Positions 16,018-24,365 of a stretch of 64,000 nucleotides of DNA are shown here, in pieces. This DNA is from Nitrososphaerota archaeon. Lineage in GTDB: Archaea; Thermoproteota; Nitrososphaeria; Nitrososphaerales; UBA183. The notes below the pieces were generated by a model that was not told the origin of the DNA, made no database searches, and saw only the letters and a program-made list of their open reading frames with translations. The DNA lies in assembly GCA_029785235.1 (NCBI GenBank), contig JAFMAA010000004.1, positions 62,001 through 126,000 of the forward strand, in the 5' to 3' direction. Position numbers and translations under genes: made by a program. Numbering within the stretch: the first letter of the stretch is position 1; each line of letters starts with the position of its first letter.

Positions 16018-16464
16018 CTACTGAGCAGTCACTGTGAGGACTTGGGTCTGGGTCGCACCGTTGGCGAAGGTCGCGACCACGGTGATGGAGTATGAGGTGC
16101 CCGCCACGTCACCCGACCCTGAGAACGTCGAACTCACCGCGCTCCCCGGAGGCACGGTCAAGGCACCGGTGGAGAAACCCCCGTTGGCTGCGAACCCAGG
16201 GATTGTGCTCGTGACCGCGAGCCCTGTCAGCTCGATTGAGCCTGAGTTCGTGACCGTTATCGCCCCTGCGCCTGCACCAGAGCCGCTGGGGACTACGAGG
16301 GAGGCTTGAATCTGCACCTGGGCGGTGTTCTGGGCCCTCGATGCCGTCGTGGTGAAGTAGGTGTAGAGGACCCCGGCGGCGACTATGGTCATGGCGACGA
16401 CGAGGATGGTTGCGATGATCGGAGAGATTGCTTTTCTTCTATGTGTCTGAAGACTAGTCTTCAT
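16018..16464 (-). CDS. Archaeal type IV pilin-like protein 4
   Basis: 148 residues with the archetypal archaeal pilin N-terminus HRRKAISPIIATILVVAMTIVAAG (basic leader, then A-I-S-P-I-I-A). The C-terminal domain is Gly/Ser/Thr-rich beta (ITVTNSGSIELTGLAVTS). A strong minus-strand GTTATATC box lies ~25 bp upstream. It is transcribed in the same direction as the platform gene behind it. Confidence 0.9.
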   Translation of the reverse strand: MKTSLQTHRRKAISPIIATILVVAMTIVAAGVLYTYFTTTASRAQNTAQVQIQASLVVPSGSGAGAGAITVTNSGSIELTGLAVTSTIPGFAANGGFSTGALTVPPGSAVSSTFSGSGDVAGTSYSITVVATFANGATQTQVLTVTAQ

Positions 16465-16497
16465 TGAAGCTGAGGTTCAGACCGAGATATAACGCGG

Positions 16498-18390
16498 TCA
16501 GAACCCAAGAGAGAAGCTTGGAAGATATTGCGTGAAGGCCAGCGCCAGTACCGCCAGGACGAACAGAATCGTCATGTTGAGAGTGTTCTTTGCAGTGAAA
16601 TCGGTGGCCCTGGTCATCGTGAAAGCTATCGCGCCTGCCGCCACGACCGTGACTATGTCCACAGTGCTGTTGACTATAGCCAGGGACGCTGTCCCTCCTC
16701 CAAAGAATCCGGCGGTTGACGCGCCGAAGCTCCCTATGACGCCGCTGATGACCTTGACCACCATTGGGATGGCCACCGGGACGGCGTAGCCGAGCATCCT
16801 GTAGAGCCCTACCGATGAAGTGGCCTCCTTCTTCAGCCGGTTGTATCCTGAGATGAAGTTGTAGAGGTCCTCGATGTTAGCAGGCGTACCGCCCCCGCTC
16901 TCGGTTATCTGGTCGAGGATGAACATCGTCATCCTCCCGAGCCAGCTCCTCATGGCCACCTTCACCTCCCCGAGCCTCACGCCGAGGCTCATCTGTGCCG
17001 CTATTCTCTCCAGGATCGAATCGAAGACCGGGTTGAACTTCGTCTTGGTAGCGGTCTCCAGAATTGCCTTCCGCATGTTGTAGCCTATCTTCCTGTATTC
17101 CGCTATGCTCCTGAGAAAGTCCGGGAGAGCCGCCTCGGTCAGCCTGACCTCCCTGATTTGGGCTCTCACCGGGAGGCCGTACAGCGTGGCTCCTGCCGCC
17201 CCCGACACAGCCACCATCAGCCAAATCTGCCCGGTGAACGAGGAAACGAGGGCCCCCGCAGCGACCCCCACAAGGCCGAGCCTCACATCCCCTCCGAGGA
17301 TGTCGTATACCCTCGGCTGCACAGACTTCACCATGAAGTACATCAGCAGAGCGATGATTGGAAGGGCCGCCACGCTCACGTAGGAGATCATGGCCACCAG
17401 GTCTGGCGGCATGGTGATCGCCCCGACGACCAGCAGAAGAGGGAGGAGGACGAAGACAATGATCAGCATCTCCCCGATGGTCCCTACCTTCTCCGCGTAG
17501 CTCTGCCACCTGAACCTCATGGAGGCGAGGTACTCCCTCGTCCTGTCGGAGAGGTACAGGACTACGTCCCCGCCGGACTTCAGGACCCCCGTGTACCCGT
17601 AGAGGAAGTGCTTGAAGGAGTCGTCCGGGTGGGTCGACGCCAGGTCGTCGAGCGCACCAACCAAGTCCTTCCCAAACCCGATGCTCTTCTGAAGGAGCCT
17701 CGCTTCCACTTCCATCGCGGGAAGTATCTGCTTCCCCAGTGTCCCCCTGAATGCGTCAACGAGGGACCGCCCGGCCGACTGCATTACCGAAGAGAGCAGG
17801 GCGAAGAAGGGGAGCTCGTCCCTGACGTTCGTCTTCCTCTCGGAAACCCTGTTCTTCGCACTCAGAGAGGGCGTGTAGAGGATTATCGCTGGGACCATCA
17901 TCAGAGCAAGCAGCGTGGGGCTGACGAGGACGGAAAGGACGAGCGACAGTGGGACGAAGACGGCCGCCAGGGCCACGGAGTAGAATGAGTACCTGGCAGC
18001 AAAGGCGTAGGGGTCCAGCTGCATCCCGCCCTTCACGACGTCACTCCTGATGCTCCGCTCCACTCTTTCGGCGAGCCTGTTCAGAAGGGGGATGCTCCTG
18101 GTGAGCCTGACGGCCCTGTCCTCTTTGACCTCACGGACTCCGGGGCGGGCCCTGCGGAAGGCGTCCCAGACGCCGCTCACCCGGACCTTACTTTCCAGGC
18201 TGACGTGGAACAGGCCAAGCAGGAGCGGGAAGGCGACGAGGACCACCGCCTCAGAGAGGACGAAGCCAAGAACGAGCCCCTTGGAGAGCCCCGACAGGGA
18301 ACCGACGCTCCGAAGGGCCATGTAGAGAACCAGCGTGGCTGCAACCCCGAGAACGGCGAAGTAGAGCCTGCCTGCTGAAACTCTGGCCAC
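16498..18390 (-). CDS. TadC/FlaJ-like pilus platform protein (double GspF type)
   Basis: 630 residues, starting with GTG 18390. Membrane helices at the N-terminus are followed by two copies of the T2SS-F fold: RDELPFFALLSSVMQSAGRSLVDAF...FKHFLYGYTGVLKSGGDVVLYL, then LPDFLRSIAEYRKIGYNMRKAI...FILDQITESGGGTPANIEDLY, each followed by membrane helices. This is the duplicated GspF/TadC form seen in archaeal pilus platforms (ArlJ/FlaJ, AapF). It would anchor the FlaI-like ATPase (20405) and extrude the pilins. It shares one AT box with the divergent surface-protein gene. Confidence 0.92.
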   Translation of the reverse strand: MARVSAGRLYFAVLGVAATLVLYMALRSVGSLSGLSKGLVLGFVLSEAVVLVAFPLLLGLFHVSLESKVRVSGVWDAFRRARPGVREVKEDRAVRLTRSIPLLNRLAERVERSIRSDVVKGGMQLDPYAFAARYSFYSVALAAVFVPLSLVLSVLVSPTLLALMMVPAIILYTPSLSAKNRVSERKTNVRDELPFFALLSSVMQSAGRSLVDAFRGTLGKQILPAMEVEARLLQKSIGFGKDLVGALDDLASTHPDDSFKHFLYGYTGVLKSGGDVVLYLSDRTREYLASMRFRWQSYAEKVGTIGEMLIIVFVLLPLLLVVGAITMPPDLVAMISYVSVAALPIIALLMYFMVKSVQPRVYDILGGDVRLGLVGVAAGALVSSFTGQIWLMVAVSGAAGATLYGLPVRAQIREVRLTEAALPDFLRSIAEYRKIGYNMRKAILETATKTKFNPVFDSILERIAAQMSLGVRLGEVKVAMRSWLGRMTMFILDQITESGGGTPANIEDLYNFISGYNRLKKEATSSVGLYRMLGYAVPVAIPMVVKVISGVIGSFGASTAGFFGGGTASLAIVNSTVDIVTVVAAGAIAFTMTRATDFTAKNTLNMTILFVLAVLALAFTQYLPSFSLGF

Positions 18391-18410
18391 GAAGCTGGAG
18401 CCTGGCCCGC

Positions 18411-18418
18411 CTTAAAAC
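18411..18418. promoter_or_regulatory. Bidirectional TATA-like box
   Basis: CTTAAAAC, read as GTTTTAAG on the minus strand. Its centre (18414.5) is 24.5 bp from both the GTG at 18390 (minus) and the GTG at 18439 (plus). One near-palindromic box can thus position TBP for leaderless transcripts both ways, coupling platform and surface-protein expression. Confidence 0.65.
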
Positions 18419-18438
18419 CCACGAAGTACTCCTCCAGG

Positions 18439-20358
18439 GTGAAGCGAACCCCACTGGTCTTGGCCGCGATCTGCCTTCTCCTGGTGCCTTGTGCGCTTCC
18501 TGAAATTCAAACCGCACAGGCAACTCAGCCCGCGGCGTCCGGCGCCCTTCTGCCGCCGGTCTCAATCAACCTCACCGCGATACCGAGCCAACTGCCGCCC
18601 GGTGGGTCCGGGGTTGTCATAGTCCAGCTGGTAGACGTAAACGGAAACCCGTCCCCCGCGAGGCAGGACATCACGGTCAGCCTCTACTCGTCAGATTCGG
18701 CCGTCGCTGATGCCACACAACAGGTGGCTATTCCCTTCGGAAAGTCCCACGCGGAGGCGCAAGTGGAGGCAGGGATTCAAGGGTCGGCGAAGCTGACTGC
18801 CACAGCGGACGGATTCCTATCCGGTTCTGTCCAAGTCTCCACCCTGCTCTTCAATGACTTCGCCCTCCAACTTGATCCAATGAATAATCTCGTCTCCCTC
18901 GGCGACACGCTCCATCTGCGGGTCGGACTGACTGCTTCAGGCGTGCCCTTCGAGACCCCTGCAGGAGTCCAGGTCTCCGTCGTGGCTTCCCTTCAGGGCG
19001 TACCCCAGCAGAGTGTCGAAGTGCAGCCAGGCGCCTCAGATACCTACTTCAGCATCCCCATGCCTTCGAACATTTCCCTCGCGACGCCATATCTGTCGAT
19101 AACTGCGGCTGCCTCTGGCTTCACTTCGGCCACAGCGGCTGTCGGCCTGTCGCCCCAGGCGGGTGACCCACAAGAAGTGATGGTCGGCCCTCCAAGAGCC
19201 AACCTCACTGCTCAGAGCCCCGGGTTCCTCTCGGTCTCGCTGTTCAATGGCACTTTCGCCCCCGCCAAGGGGACCGTCACCCTCAGTCTCTTCTCGAGCA
19301 ATTCAAGTGTCGTGGAACCCTTGAACAGCGAAGTCGTCCTGAACGGCGGAGACAGCGCGACGTTTGCGGTCTACGCGAACGCCACCGGGACGGCGCAGGT
19401 CACAGCTGTAGCCCCTGGTCTGGTCGCTCTTCCCCTTACGGTCAGGGTGGTCGGGCCGTTCAGGCCCACCCTGAAGCTGTCGGTCCCTCAAGAGATGAGG
19501 GTCGGAGAGGCCTACAGCTTCTCCGTTGGGTTCTACCATGGAACCCAGCCGGTTGCCTACGGGCCAACTACTGTCTACATTTCGTCCTCGAATGCTGGCG
19601 TGACCGTCCCCTCGAGCGTTGATGCTTCCGCCCTCGGATACGCCATCGGGACACTTTCAGCCGGCAGCGCAAACGTGGCGAACATCACCGCCGTCCTTGA
19701 TGGGGTGGGGGCAGCGACGGCAGCAGTTTCTTTCATATCCGCGCCCGTCATCGCCCCCGTGACGTACACTCTGAGAGTCGCTTCGGATTCAGGGCCTCTC
19801 GCAGGGGTGCCGGTCAACTTCACCTACGGCGAAAGGACCGCCATGGTGGATACAGACCAGTCAGGAGTCGCAGTCTTCGGGACCTTCAACGACACTGCGA
19901 CCACTATTTCTGTCCCGGAGCAGATCCAGCCGTCTGGACAGATGAGGTACGTCTTCGTCAGCATGGAGAACTCGACGGGGCGTGCAATCAGTGTCACCGC
20001 TTCGGGCCCTTCCAACCTCACGGCTAGATACGCGACATATTACCAGTTTCGCGTGGTCAGTCCGATAGGAAACACCACGGGATCAGGCTGGTACAGGAGC
20101 GGGACGTCGGCCACCTATTCCATCGACGAGACGTCCTCTGGCGGCCCGCTCGTCTATCAGAGGTTCTCGGGATGGGCAGGCAGTTTCTCCTCAGACCTGG
20201 CGAGCGGGTCGACGGTCATCACATCTGCCGAGACCATCACCGCTCAATGGGGCACAGATAGCAGCCTCCTTTTCGCCGCCGTGGGGGCGGTCATAGCGGG
20301 GGCAGCGGTGATCGGTCTCTTCATCTTCAGGCTGAAGAAGAGACTTCCAACCAAGTGA
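18439..20358 (+). CDS. Large surface protein with Ig-like repeats and C-terminal anchor
   Basis: 639 residues: a signal peptide (LVLAAICLLLVPCALP), about five beta-sandwich repeats with a shared theme (SVNLTAIPSQLPPGGSGVVIVQLVD...; TLKLSVPQEMRVGEAYSFSVGFY...), N-glycosylation sequons and a C-terminal helix (LLFAAVGAVIAGAAVIGLFIF) with a basic tail. The repeats resemble BIG/CARDB-type Ig-like domains of adhesins. Placed between the platform and ATPase genes of the pilus locus, it probably contributes to surface contact. Confidence 0.85.
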   Translation: MKRTPLVLAAICLLLVPCALPEIQTAQATQPAASGALLPPVSINLTAIPSQLPPGGSGVVIVQLVDVNGNPSPARQDITVSLYSSDSAVADATQQVAIPFGKSHAEAQVEAGIQGSAKLTATADGFLSGSVQVSTLLFNDFALQLDPMNNLVSLGDTLHLRVGLTASGVPFETPAGVQVSVVASLQGVPQQSVEVQPGASDTYFSIPMPSNISLATPYLSITAAASGFTSATAAVGLSPQAGDPQEVMVGPPRANLTAQSPGFLSVSLFNGTFAPAKGTVTLSLFSSNSSVVEPLNSEVVLNGGDSATFAVYANATGTAQVTAVAPGLVALPLTVRVVGPFRPTLKLSVPQEMRVGEAYSFSVGFYHGTQPVAYGPTTVYISSSNAGVTVPSSVDASALGYAIGTLSAGSANVANITAVLDGVGAATAAVSFISAPVIAPVTYTLRVASDSGPLAGVPVNFTYGERTAMVDTDQSGVAVFGTFNDTATTISVPEQIQPSGQMRYVFVSMENSTGRAISVTASGPSNLTARYATYYQFRVVSPIGNTTGSGWYRSGTSATYSIDETSSGGPLVYQRFSGWAGSFSSDLASGSTVITSAETITAQWGTDSSLLFAAVGAVIAGAAVIGLFIFRLKKRLPTK

Positions 20359-20404
20359 CGCCCCGGCTGGTCTTCGTCGTTTTATCCTGAAGCGGTTTTG
20401 GAGC

Positions 20405-21961
20405 TTGTTGTTCTCCAAGGATGATTCTATCCGCAGGGCGCTCTCTGGTTTCTCCCTCTACACACTTGGCGAGGAGCATAGGCAGGGCGACTCGATAGCC
20501 GTCCTGGGAAAGGAACTCGAGAGATACGATGTCGGCCCTGCAGCAATCGTCATCGCCAACGAGGGGGGCGTCGGAAAGTACACCATCATTGAGCCTTCCC
20601 TTACCGAGCGTGAAAGGGAGAGACTGAGCCGGCTCCTCGACCACCTCTTCATGAGCATCTCCTCTGAGGATGCTACCGACCCTTCGAAGAGGCTCATACC
20701 CAACATGGTCGAGGCCGCGAGAAGCCTGGGGTTCCTCGACGAGGTGACCCGCTCCCTGCAGAAGTACGAATACTACGTGAAGAGGGAACTGAAGGGGTAC
20801 GGGAGGCTGGACGTTCTGATGAACGACTTCAACATCGAGGACATCAAGTGCACCGGCCACGGAAAGCCCGTCGTAGTCCTCCACAAAAACCACAGCGAGC
20901 TGGGCTGGATCCGGACCAACGTCGTCTTCCCCACCGAGGAGGACGCCGAGGAGTCCACCCAGAAGATGCTCCAGAGGTGCGGAACCATGGCCACCAACGC
21001 CATGCCGATAGTCGACGCCAGGACCCCCGCCAACGACAGGGTGGCTGTGAGGTGGTCCACCGACGTCTCAATGACCGGGACCGCCTTCACCATCAGGAAG
21101 TTCCCCGCTGAGCCAATGCCGATAACGGCGCTGGTCAGGCTGAACACCGTCTCCCCTCTCATGGTTGCCTACCTTTGGCTGATGATCGAGGCCAGGGGGT
21201 TTGCCCTCATCGTGGGCCCGACCGGATCGGGGAAGACCACCTTCATGAACACCCTCGCCTCTCTAATCAATCCCAACGCTGCCGTCTGCACCATAGAAGA
21301 CAACCCCGAGCTCAGGCTATCCCACGATGTCTGGGACCAACTCACGTCGAGACACAGCTACAGCATAGGGATGAACAACCTCGAGATCACCCTGCAGGAC
21401 CTCGTGAAGCACTCCCTCAGGCTGACCCCAGACTTCGTGATTGTGGGCGAGGTCAGGGGGGAGGAAATCGCCGCCCTGATCAACTCGGCAGCCTCCGGGC
21501 ATGGGGCCCTGACAAGCCTGCATTCGGACAGCGTCCAGAACGTCATGATCAGGATGAGCGCCCCACCAATGCTCGTGCCGACCGGGAACATGATGCTCAT
21601 CTGGGCATTCGCCGTCATGAACAGGGTCAGGAGGGAGCACGGCCGGGTGGTGAGGCGCGTCCTTTCGATAACCGAGCTGGACCCTAGGAAAGGAGGCTTC
21701 GACCTGAAGGAGATGTTCACCTACAACATGGTTGACGACACCTTCTCGCCGTCTGCCCCTGAAGAGCTGGTCCGGATGAAGACCGAGAGGCTTCAGCAGA
21801 TTATGAGGCTTTTCGGGTGGGACGAAGCGCAACTGGAGAGGGAACTTGCGGAGAGGGCAGAACACTTGGAGCGGATGGTGGAGAACAAGCTGTTCACCTT
21901 GGACGAGATCAGCGAGTCGGTCAGGAAGTTCTACATCCGGAAGTATGGCCTAACCAGCTAG
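20405..21961 (+). CDS. FlaI/TadA/VirB11-like secretion ATPase
   Basis: 518 residues. Two in-frame TTG codons (20405 and 20408) are possible; TTTTAT at 20380 favours 20408 for a leaderless mRNA. Walker A is GPTGSGKTT (~residue 271), the Asp/Glu box is TIEDNPELRL, and Walker B/His-box regions are IVGEVRGEEIAALINSAASG followed by LTSLHSD. The N-terminal ~250 residues form the usual archaeal GspE2 domain (YGRLDVLMNDFNIEDIKC). It powers pilin assembly with the platform protein and may also serve as VirB11 for the conjugation channel. Confidence 0.95.
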   Translation: MLFSKDDSIRRALSGFSLYTLGEEHRQGDSIAVLGKELERYDVGPAAIVIANEGGVGKYTIIEPSLTERERERLSRLLDHLFMSISSEDATDPSKRLIPNMVEAARSLGFLDEVTRSLQKYEYYVKRELKGYGRLDVLMNDFNIEDIKCTGHGKPVVVLHKNHSELGWIRTNVVFPTEEDAEESTQKMLQRCGTMATNAMPIVDARTPANDRVAVRWSTDVSMTGTAFTIRKFPAEPMPITALVRLNTVSPLMVAYLWLMIEARGFALIVGPTGSGKTTFMNTLASLINPNAAVCTIEDNPELRLSHDVWDQLTSRHSYSIGMNNLEITLQDLVKHSLRLTPDFVIVGEVRGEEIAALINSAASGHGALTSLHSDSVQNVMIRMSAPPMLVPTGNMMLIWAFAVMNRVRREHGRVVRRVLSITELDPRKGGFDLKEMFTYNMVDDTFSPSAPEELVRMKTERLQQIMRLFGWDEAQLERELAERAEHLERMVENKLFTLDEISESVRKFYIRKYGLTS

Positions 21962-22086
21962 CCCGGGCCTGGTCCAATCACGTGCCCGCAGTCTTGACAT
22001 GTTCCGTCAACCAACCTCTCGCAATCCCTGCCGCAACCGCACTTGCGGTGCTCCCGGCATCTGTAGCACACCTCGATGGATGGCAT
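21958..22086 (-). CDS. 42-residue Cys/His zinc microprotein
   Basis: Starts ATG 22086. Eight Cys and two His occur in 42 residues: CYRC, HRKCGCGRDC, then CQDCGH. This is enough for one or two zinc sites of ribbon type. Its stop overlaps the last codons of the FlaI-like gene on the other strand. The regular Cys spacing and good length between start and stop make chance unlikely, but no similar family is known to me. Confidence 0.6.
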   Translation of the reverse strand: MPSIEVCYRCREHRKCGCGRDCERLVDGTCQDCGHVIGPGPG

Positions 22087-22188
22087 CCTATGACGCGTAA
22101 TAAGACCGCGTAAGAGACGATTCTGTCAACTCTGTTTCACGCAGAAACGAAGCAAAGGTTGAAAAAAGAACATGGATTGGAATGGTCT

Positions 22189-22317
22189 ATGCCTCGTAAA
22201 AGGCGCACTCCGTTTGAGAAGGAGAGGAAGAGGGAACGCGATAACCAGCAAGAACAGGCAGGGAAGATGAAGGAAGGATACCGGATAGGAAGTAAGCGAA
22301 GGCGCAAGTCCAACTAG
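22189..22317 (+). CDS. Very basic 42-residue protein
   Basis: ATG 22189, ending TAG 22317. About 40% Lys/Arg with a charged helical centre (PFEKERKRERDNQQEQ) and a C-terminal KRRRKSN tail; likely nucleic-acid binding if real. No clear promoter box. Base composition is more AT-rich than the neighbours. It precedes the DUF5658-like gene by 19 bp and could be co-transcribed. Confidence 0.4.
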   Translation: MPRKRRTPFEKERKRERDNQQEQAGKMKEGYRIGSKRRRKSN

Positions 22318-22336
22318 AGGACGACACAATCCCAAA

Positions 22337-22714
22337 ATGCCAAGTCCTCGCCCGATGACTCCGAATGACTTTCGGAGGGTTGGTTCAATAGCCTTCCTCA
22401 TTGCAATCGCCGGGCGCGTGCTGGACTTGGTGACCACCTTGATTGGATTCAAGCTCGGGCTTGTCGAGTCCAACCGGATTGCTGTTGGGATACTGAGTCA
22501 ACTGGGTTGGGCTGGCCTGGCTCTGGAAGAGATTGGAGCCATCGCCATCTTTCTCATCGCATGGCGATGGGTTGTGAATCCACGATGGTCGAAGCTGAGC
22601 TATTCTGACTCCCTCGTCTTTGGGATTAGTCTGATTGCATTTGCCTTCGTGTCCCTCTACTTCTTCATTCAGAACTCGCTCTGGATACTCTTGACCGTAC
22701 TGGGCATCACATGA
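22337..22714 (+). CDS. Small integral membrane protein, DUF5658-like
   Basis: 125 residues with three to four membrane helices. The first contains VLDLVTTLIGFKLGLVESNRI, close to the D-x-x-T-T...G-x-x-E-x-N pattern of DUF5658-type archaeal/bacterial membrane proteins of unknown function. The last helices are LALEEIGAIAIFLIAWRWVV and GISLIAFAFVSLYFFIQNSL. No operon partner is evident apart from the basic microprotein before it. Confidence 0.75.
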   Translation: MPSPRPMTPNDFRRVGSIAFLIAIAGRVLDLVTTLIGFKLGLVESNRIAVGILSQLGWAGLALEEIGAIAIFLIAWRWVVNPRWSKLSYSDSLVFGISLIAFAFVSLYFFIQNSLWILLTVLGIT

Positions 22715-22769
22715 AACGAATAGTGCAACAGAGTTGCCAGAGTCTCAAGGGATTGCGAGTCCTTGGAAC

Positions 22770-22874
22770 TCACACGGGAAAGCACTCGCAGTTAACGGGC
22801 TCCCGCCTGCACTGCCTGCAGACCCAGACTCCCATCTCATTCTTCGTCAGCGGCCTACCACAATAACACTGCAT
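22770..22874 (-). CDS. 34-residue zinc-ribbon microprotein
   Basis: ATG 22874 to TGA 22770. Cys pattern CYC-x14-CRQC-x6-CEC in a minimal zinc-ribbon-like chain. It begins 6 bp after the stop of the similar gene 22881-23030 on the same strand, so the two probably form one operon. This is too short for usual gene calling but has the same character as several others in the window. Confidence 0.5.
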   Translation of the reverse strand: MQCYCGRPLTKNEMGVWVCRQCRREPVNCECFPV

Positions 22875-22880
22875 TGGTCT

Positions 22881-23030
22881 TTACTTCGAGTAGACTGTTC
22901 CGTCGACCCTCACCTTCGGGGAGTCCGCTACCTCCTTGGACCTGATCCAGAATTTGTAGGCGCATTCAGCACAGAGGGTAGGATTCAGCCTCACGGCAGG
23001 TTGCTCGCACCACTCGCAGGTCGGCTGCAC
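22881..23030 (-). CDS. 49-residue zinc-ribbon microprotein
   Basis: GTG 23030; an in-frame TGA three codons upstream fixes the N-terminus. The protein has CEWC near the N-terminus and CAEC 12 residues later, followed by a basic/hydrophobic tail (YKFWIRSKEVADSP, VRVDGTVYSK), a typical one-zinc ribbon. Minus-strand GTATAAGCC lies about 33 bp upstream. First gene of a two-gene microprotein operon. Confidence 0.6.
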   Translation of the reverse strand: MQPTCEWCEQPAVRLNPTLCAECAYKFWIRSKEVADSPKVRVDGTVYSK

Positions 23031-23159
23031 GAGCCCTCACTGTCACATACCAGAGTTCAATGGCTTATACGTCTGGCGCCCCATCGGTTTGTCGGTTAAC
23101 GCGCCGCACGAACCGAAGGCTCCCACCTTCGTTATTAGCGATTAGCCCCTGCCAGAATA

Positions 23160-23480
23160 ATGCCGGACTTCGATGACTCCCTGAACGAAGTCTGTCATTC
23201 AGTCCTCTCGGAAGTCCTCGGCCCAAGCGGAAGGGACACTACCTCATGGTGGCTTGCGAAGTCTGATGTCAGCCTGTCGGACTGTGCCAGGAAACCCCAA
23301 GAGTTCGACGACGCCCTCTCCGAGCTGTTCCAGCCAATGGGGGCACTTGTAATCGAGGCGCGCATCCTGGCGAGGTTCTATCGGAATCTAGGTGCGCGGT
23401 ACGACAGAGGGCCGACTCTGATCTTCGCCGACGAAGTTCAGAGGGCCAAGGAACTGTTCGACAGCAAGAACCCGCGTTAA
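23160..23480 (+). CDS. Small unknown helical protein
   Basis: 106 residues, all-helical by pattern (DDSLNEVCHSVLSEVLG; FDDALSELFQPMGALVIEARILARFYRNLG). The segment around ALVIEARILARFYRNLGARY resembles small thaumarchaeal proteins of unknown function. GTTATTAG is centred 25.5 bp before ATG, supporting a leaderless gene. Followed 27 bp later by an HTH_45 regulator. Confidence 0.75.
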   Translation: MPDFDDSLNEVCHSVLSEVLGPSGRDTTSWWLAKSDVSLSDCARKPQEFDDALSELFQPMGALVIEARILARFYRNLGARYDRGPTLIFADEVQRAKELFDSKNPR

Positions 23481-23506
23481 ATCCGGACCACTACAATTCT
23501 GACGAT

Positions 23507-23842
23507 TTGGTCTCTGGATCAGTTGATGAATCTGAAGAGCAGTTCTCAGGCATCTTTGCGAGAGTCAGGAAGCCGAAGCCGAACCTACAAGGGAGACGGT
23601 CCCACATTGAGATGATGGTGCACATCCTCGACGCCATCAGGAACGGTGCCGACAAGCCTACCCGCGTCATGTACAAGTCGAACCTCTCTTGGTCGGCCTG
23701 CCAGAGCTTCCTGAGCCACCTCGCTGAGCGGGGGTTTGTGAGGGTCGTCCCTGACGGCCCGCGAAGGCGCTACGAGCTGACCCCTTCTGGCTCCGAGGTA
23801 CTGTCCTCCTTCACCAGGGTGGCGGAAGCAATCATCGCCTGA
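23507..23842 (+). CDS. HTH_45-type winged-helix regulator
   Basis: 111 residues. The core RSHIEMMVHILDAIRNGADK-PTRVMYKSNLSWSACQSFLSHLAERGFVR matches the archaeal HTH_45 signature (dIL.ai..ga.kTrImy.anLs..q...yl..L...g), followed by the wing RRRYELTPSGSEVL. This family is very abundant in Nitrososphaeria. TTG 23507 lies ~29 bp after GCGTTAAAT. It may regulate nearby secretion genes. Confidence 0.88.
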   Translation: MVSGSVDESEEQFSGIFARVRKPKPNLQGRRSHIEMMVHILDAIRNGADKPTRVMYKSNLSWSACQSFLSHLAERGFVRVVPDGPRRRYELTPSGSEVLSSFTRVAEAIIA

Positions 23843-23885
23843 AGCAGCTTCCCCTCGTTAATACCGTCCGGTCTCCATGTCCTCG

Positions 23886-24365
23886 ATGCCCGATACCGGC
23901 TGGCTCTTCCTCTACACCCCGATTCCGTACCTTGCCGCGATGTACATTGTGGCCTACCGCCACGACTTGGGCAGGCTGGCCAGGCCGTTCCGCGACCTCT
24001 CGAACGAGTCAGAGTGGTATGCCGTCTGCAGACGCCTCGAAATTGTCGACAACAACACAGTACTGCTCAAACGGTTTCGGTTCGGGGGCGGGCGAAACCT
24101 CGTCCCGCTCGCCGCCTCCCTCGTGCTCTACATCGGCTCGGCCTTCGCCTCCTTCTTTCTGCCGTGGTACTACCTGTGCGCGATTCAGGCGGCGGTGGCT
24201 GCTCCCCTCTTCGTGCTCGTAGTCCTAAACTGGACCGGACCGGTCCCACCCAAGCCCTACAGGGACACCCTGCCCTATCCCCGCCTCGGGACCAGGGTCA
24301 GGCATGTCAAGAAAGACGAAGCGAAAGCCATGCCAGCGGTCCCTGCCGCAGGAGGGGCTCCATGA
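23886..24365 (+). CDS. Membrane protein upstream of coupling system
   Basis: 159 residues from ATG 23886; an ATG at 23877 is also in frame but GTTAATA is 25 bp from 23886. One helix at the N-terminus (WLFLYTPIPYLAAMYIVAY), a soluble loop, then two adjacent helices (LVPLAASLVLYIGSAFASFFLPW, YLCAIQAAVAAPLFVLVVLNW) and a basic tail. Its stop overlaps the next start (ATGA at 24362), so it is translationally coupled with the coupling-protein accessory gene. Possibly an inner-membrane anchor for the coupling ATPase, which itself lacks helices. Confidence 0.75.
   Translation: MPDTGWLFLYTPIPYLAAMYIVAYRHDLGRLARPFRDLSNESEWYAVCRRLEIVDNNTVLLKRFRFGGGRNLVPLAASLVLYIGSAFASFFLPWYYLCAIQAAVAAPLFVLVVLNWTGPVPPKPYRDTLPYPRLGTRVRHVKKDEAKAMPAVPAAGGAP

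Noticed and set aside
22734..23099. 121-residue plus-strand gene
   Set aside because: It is antisense to two well-formed zinc-ribbon microproteins and its own product has no protein-like pattern.
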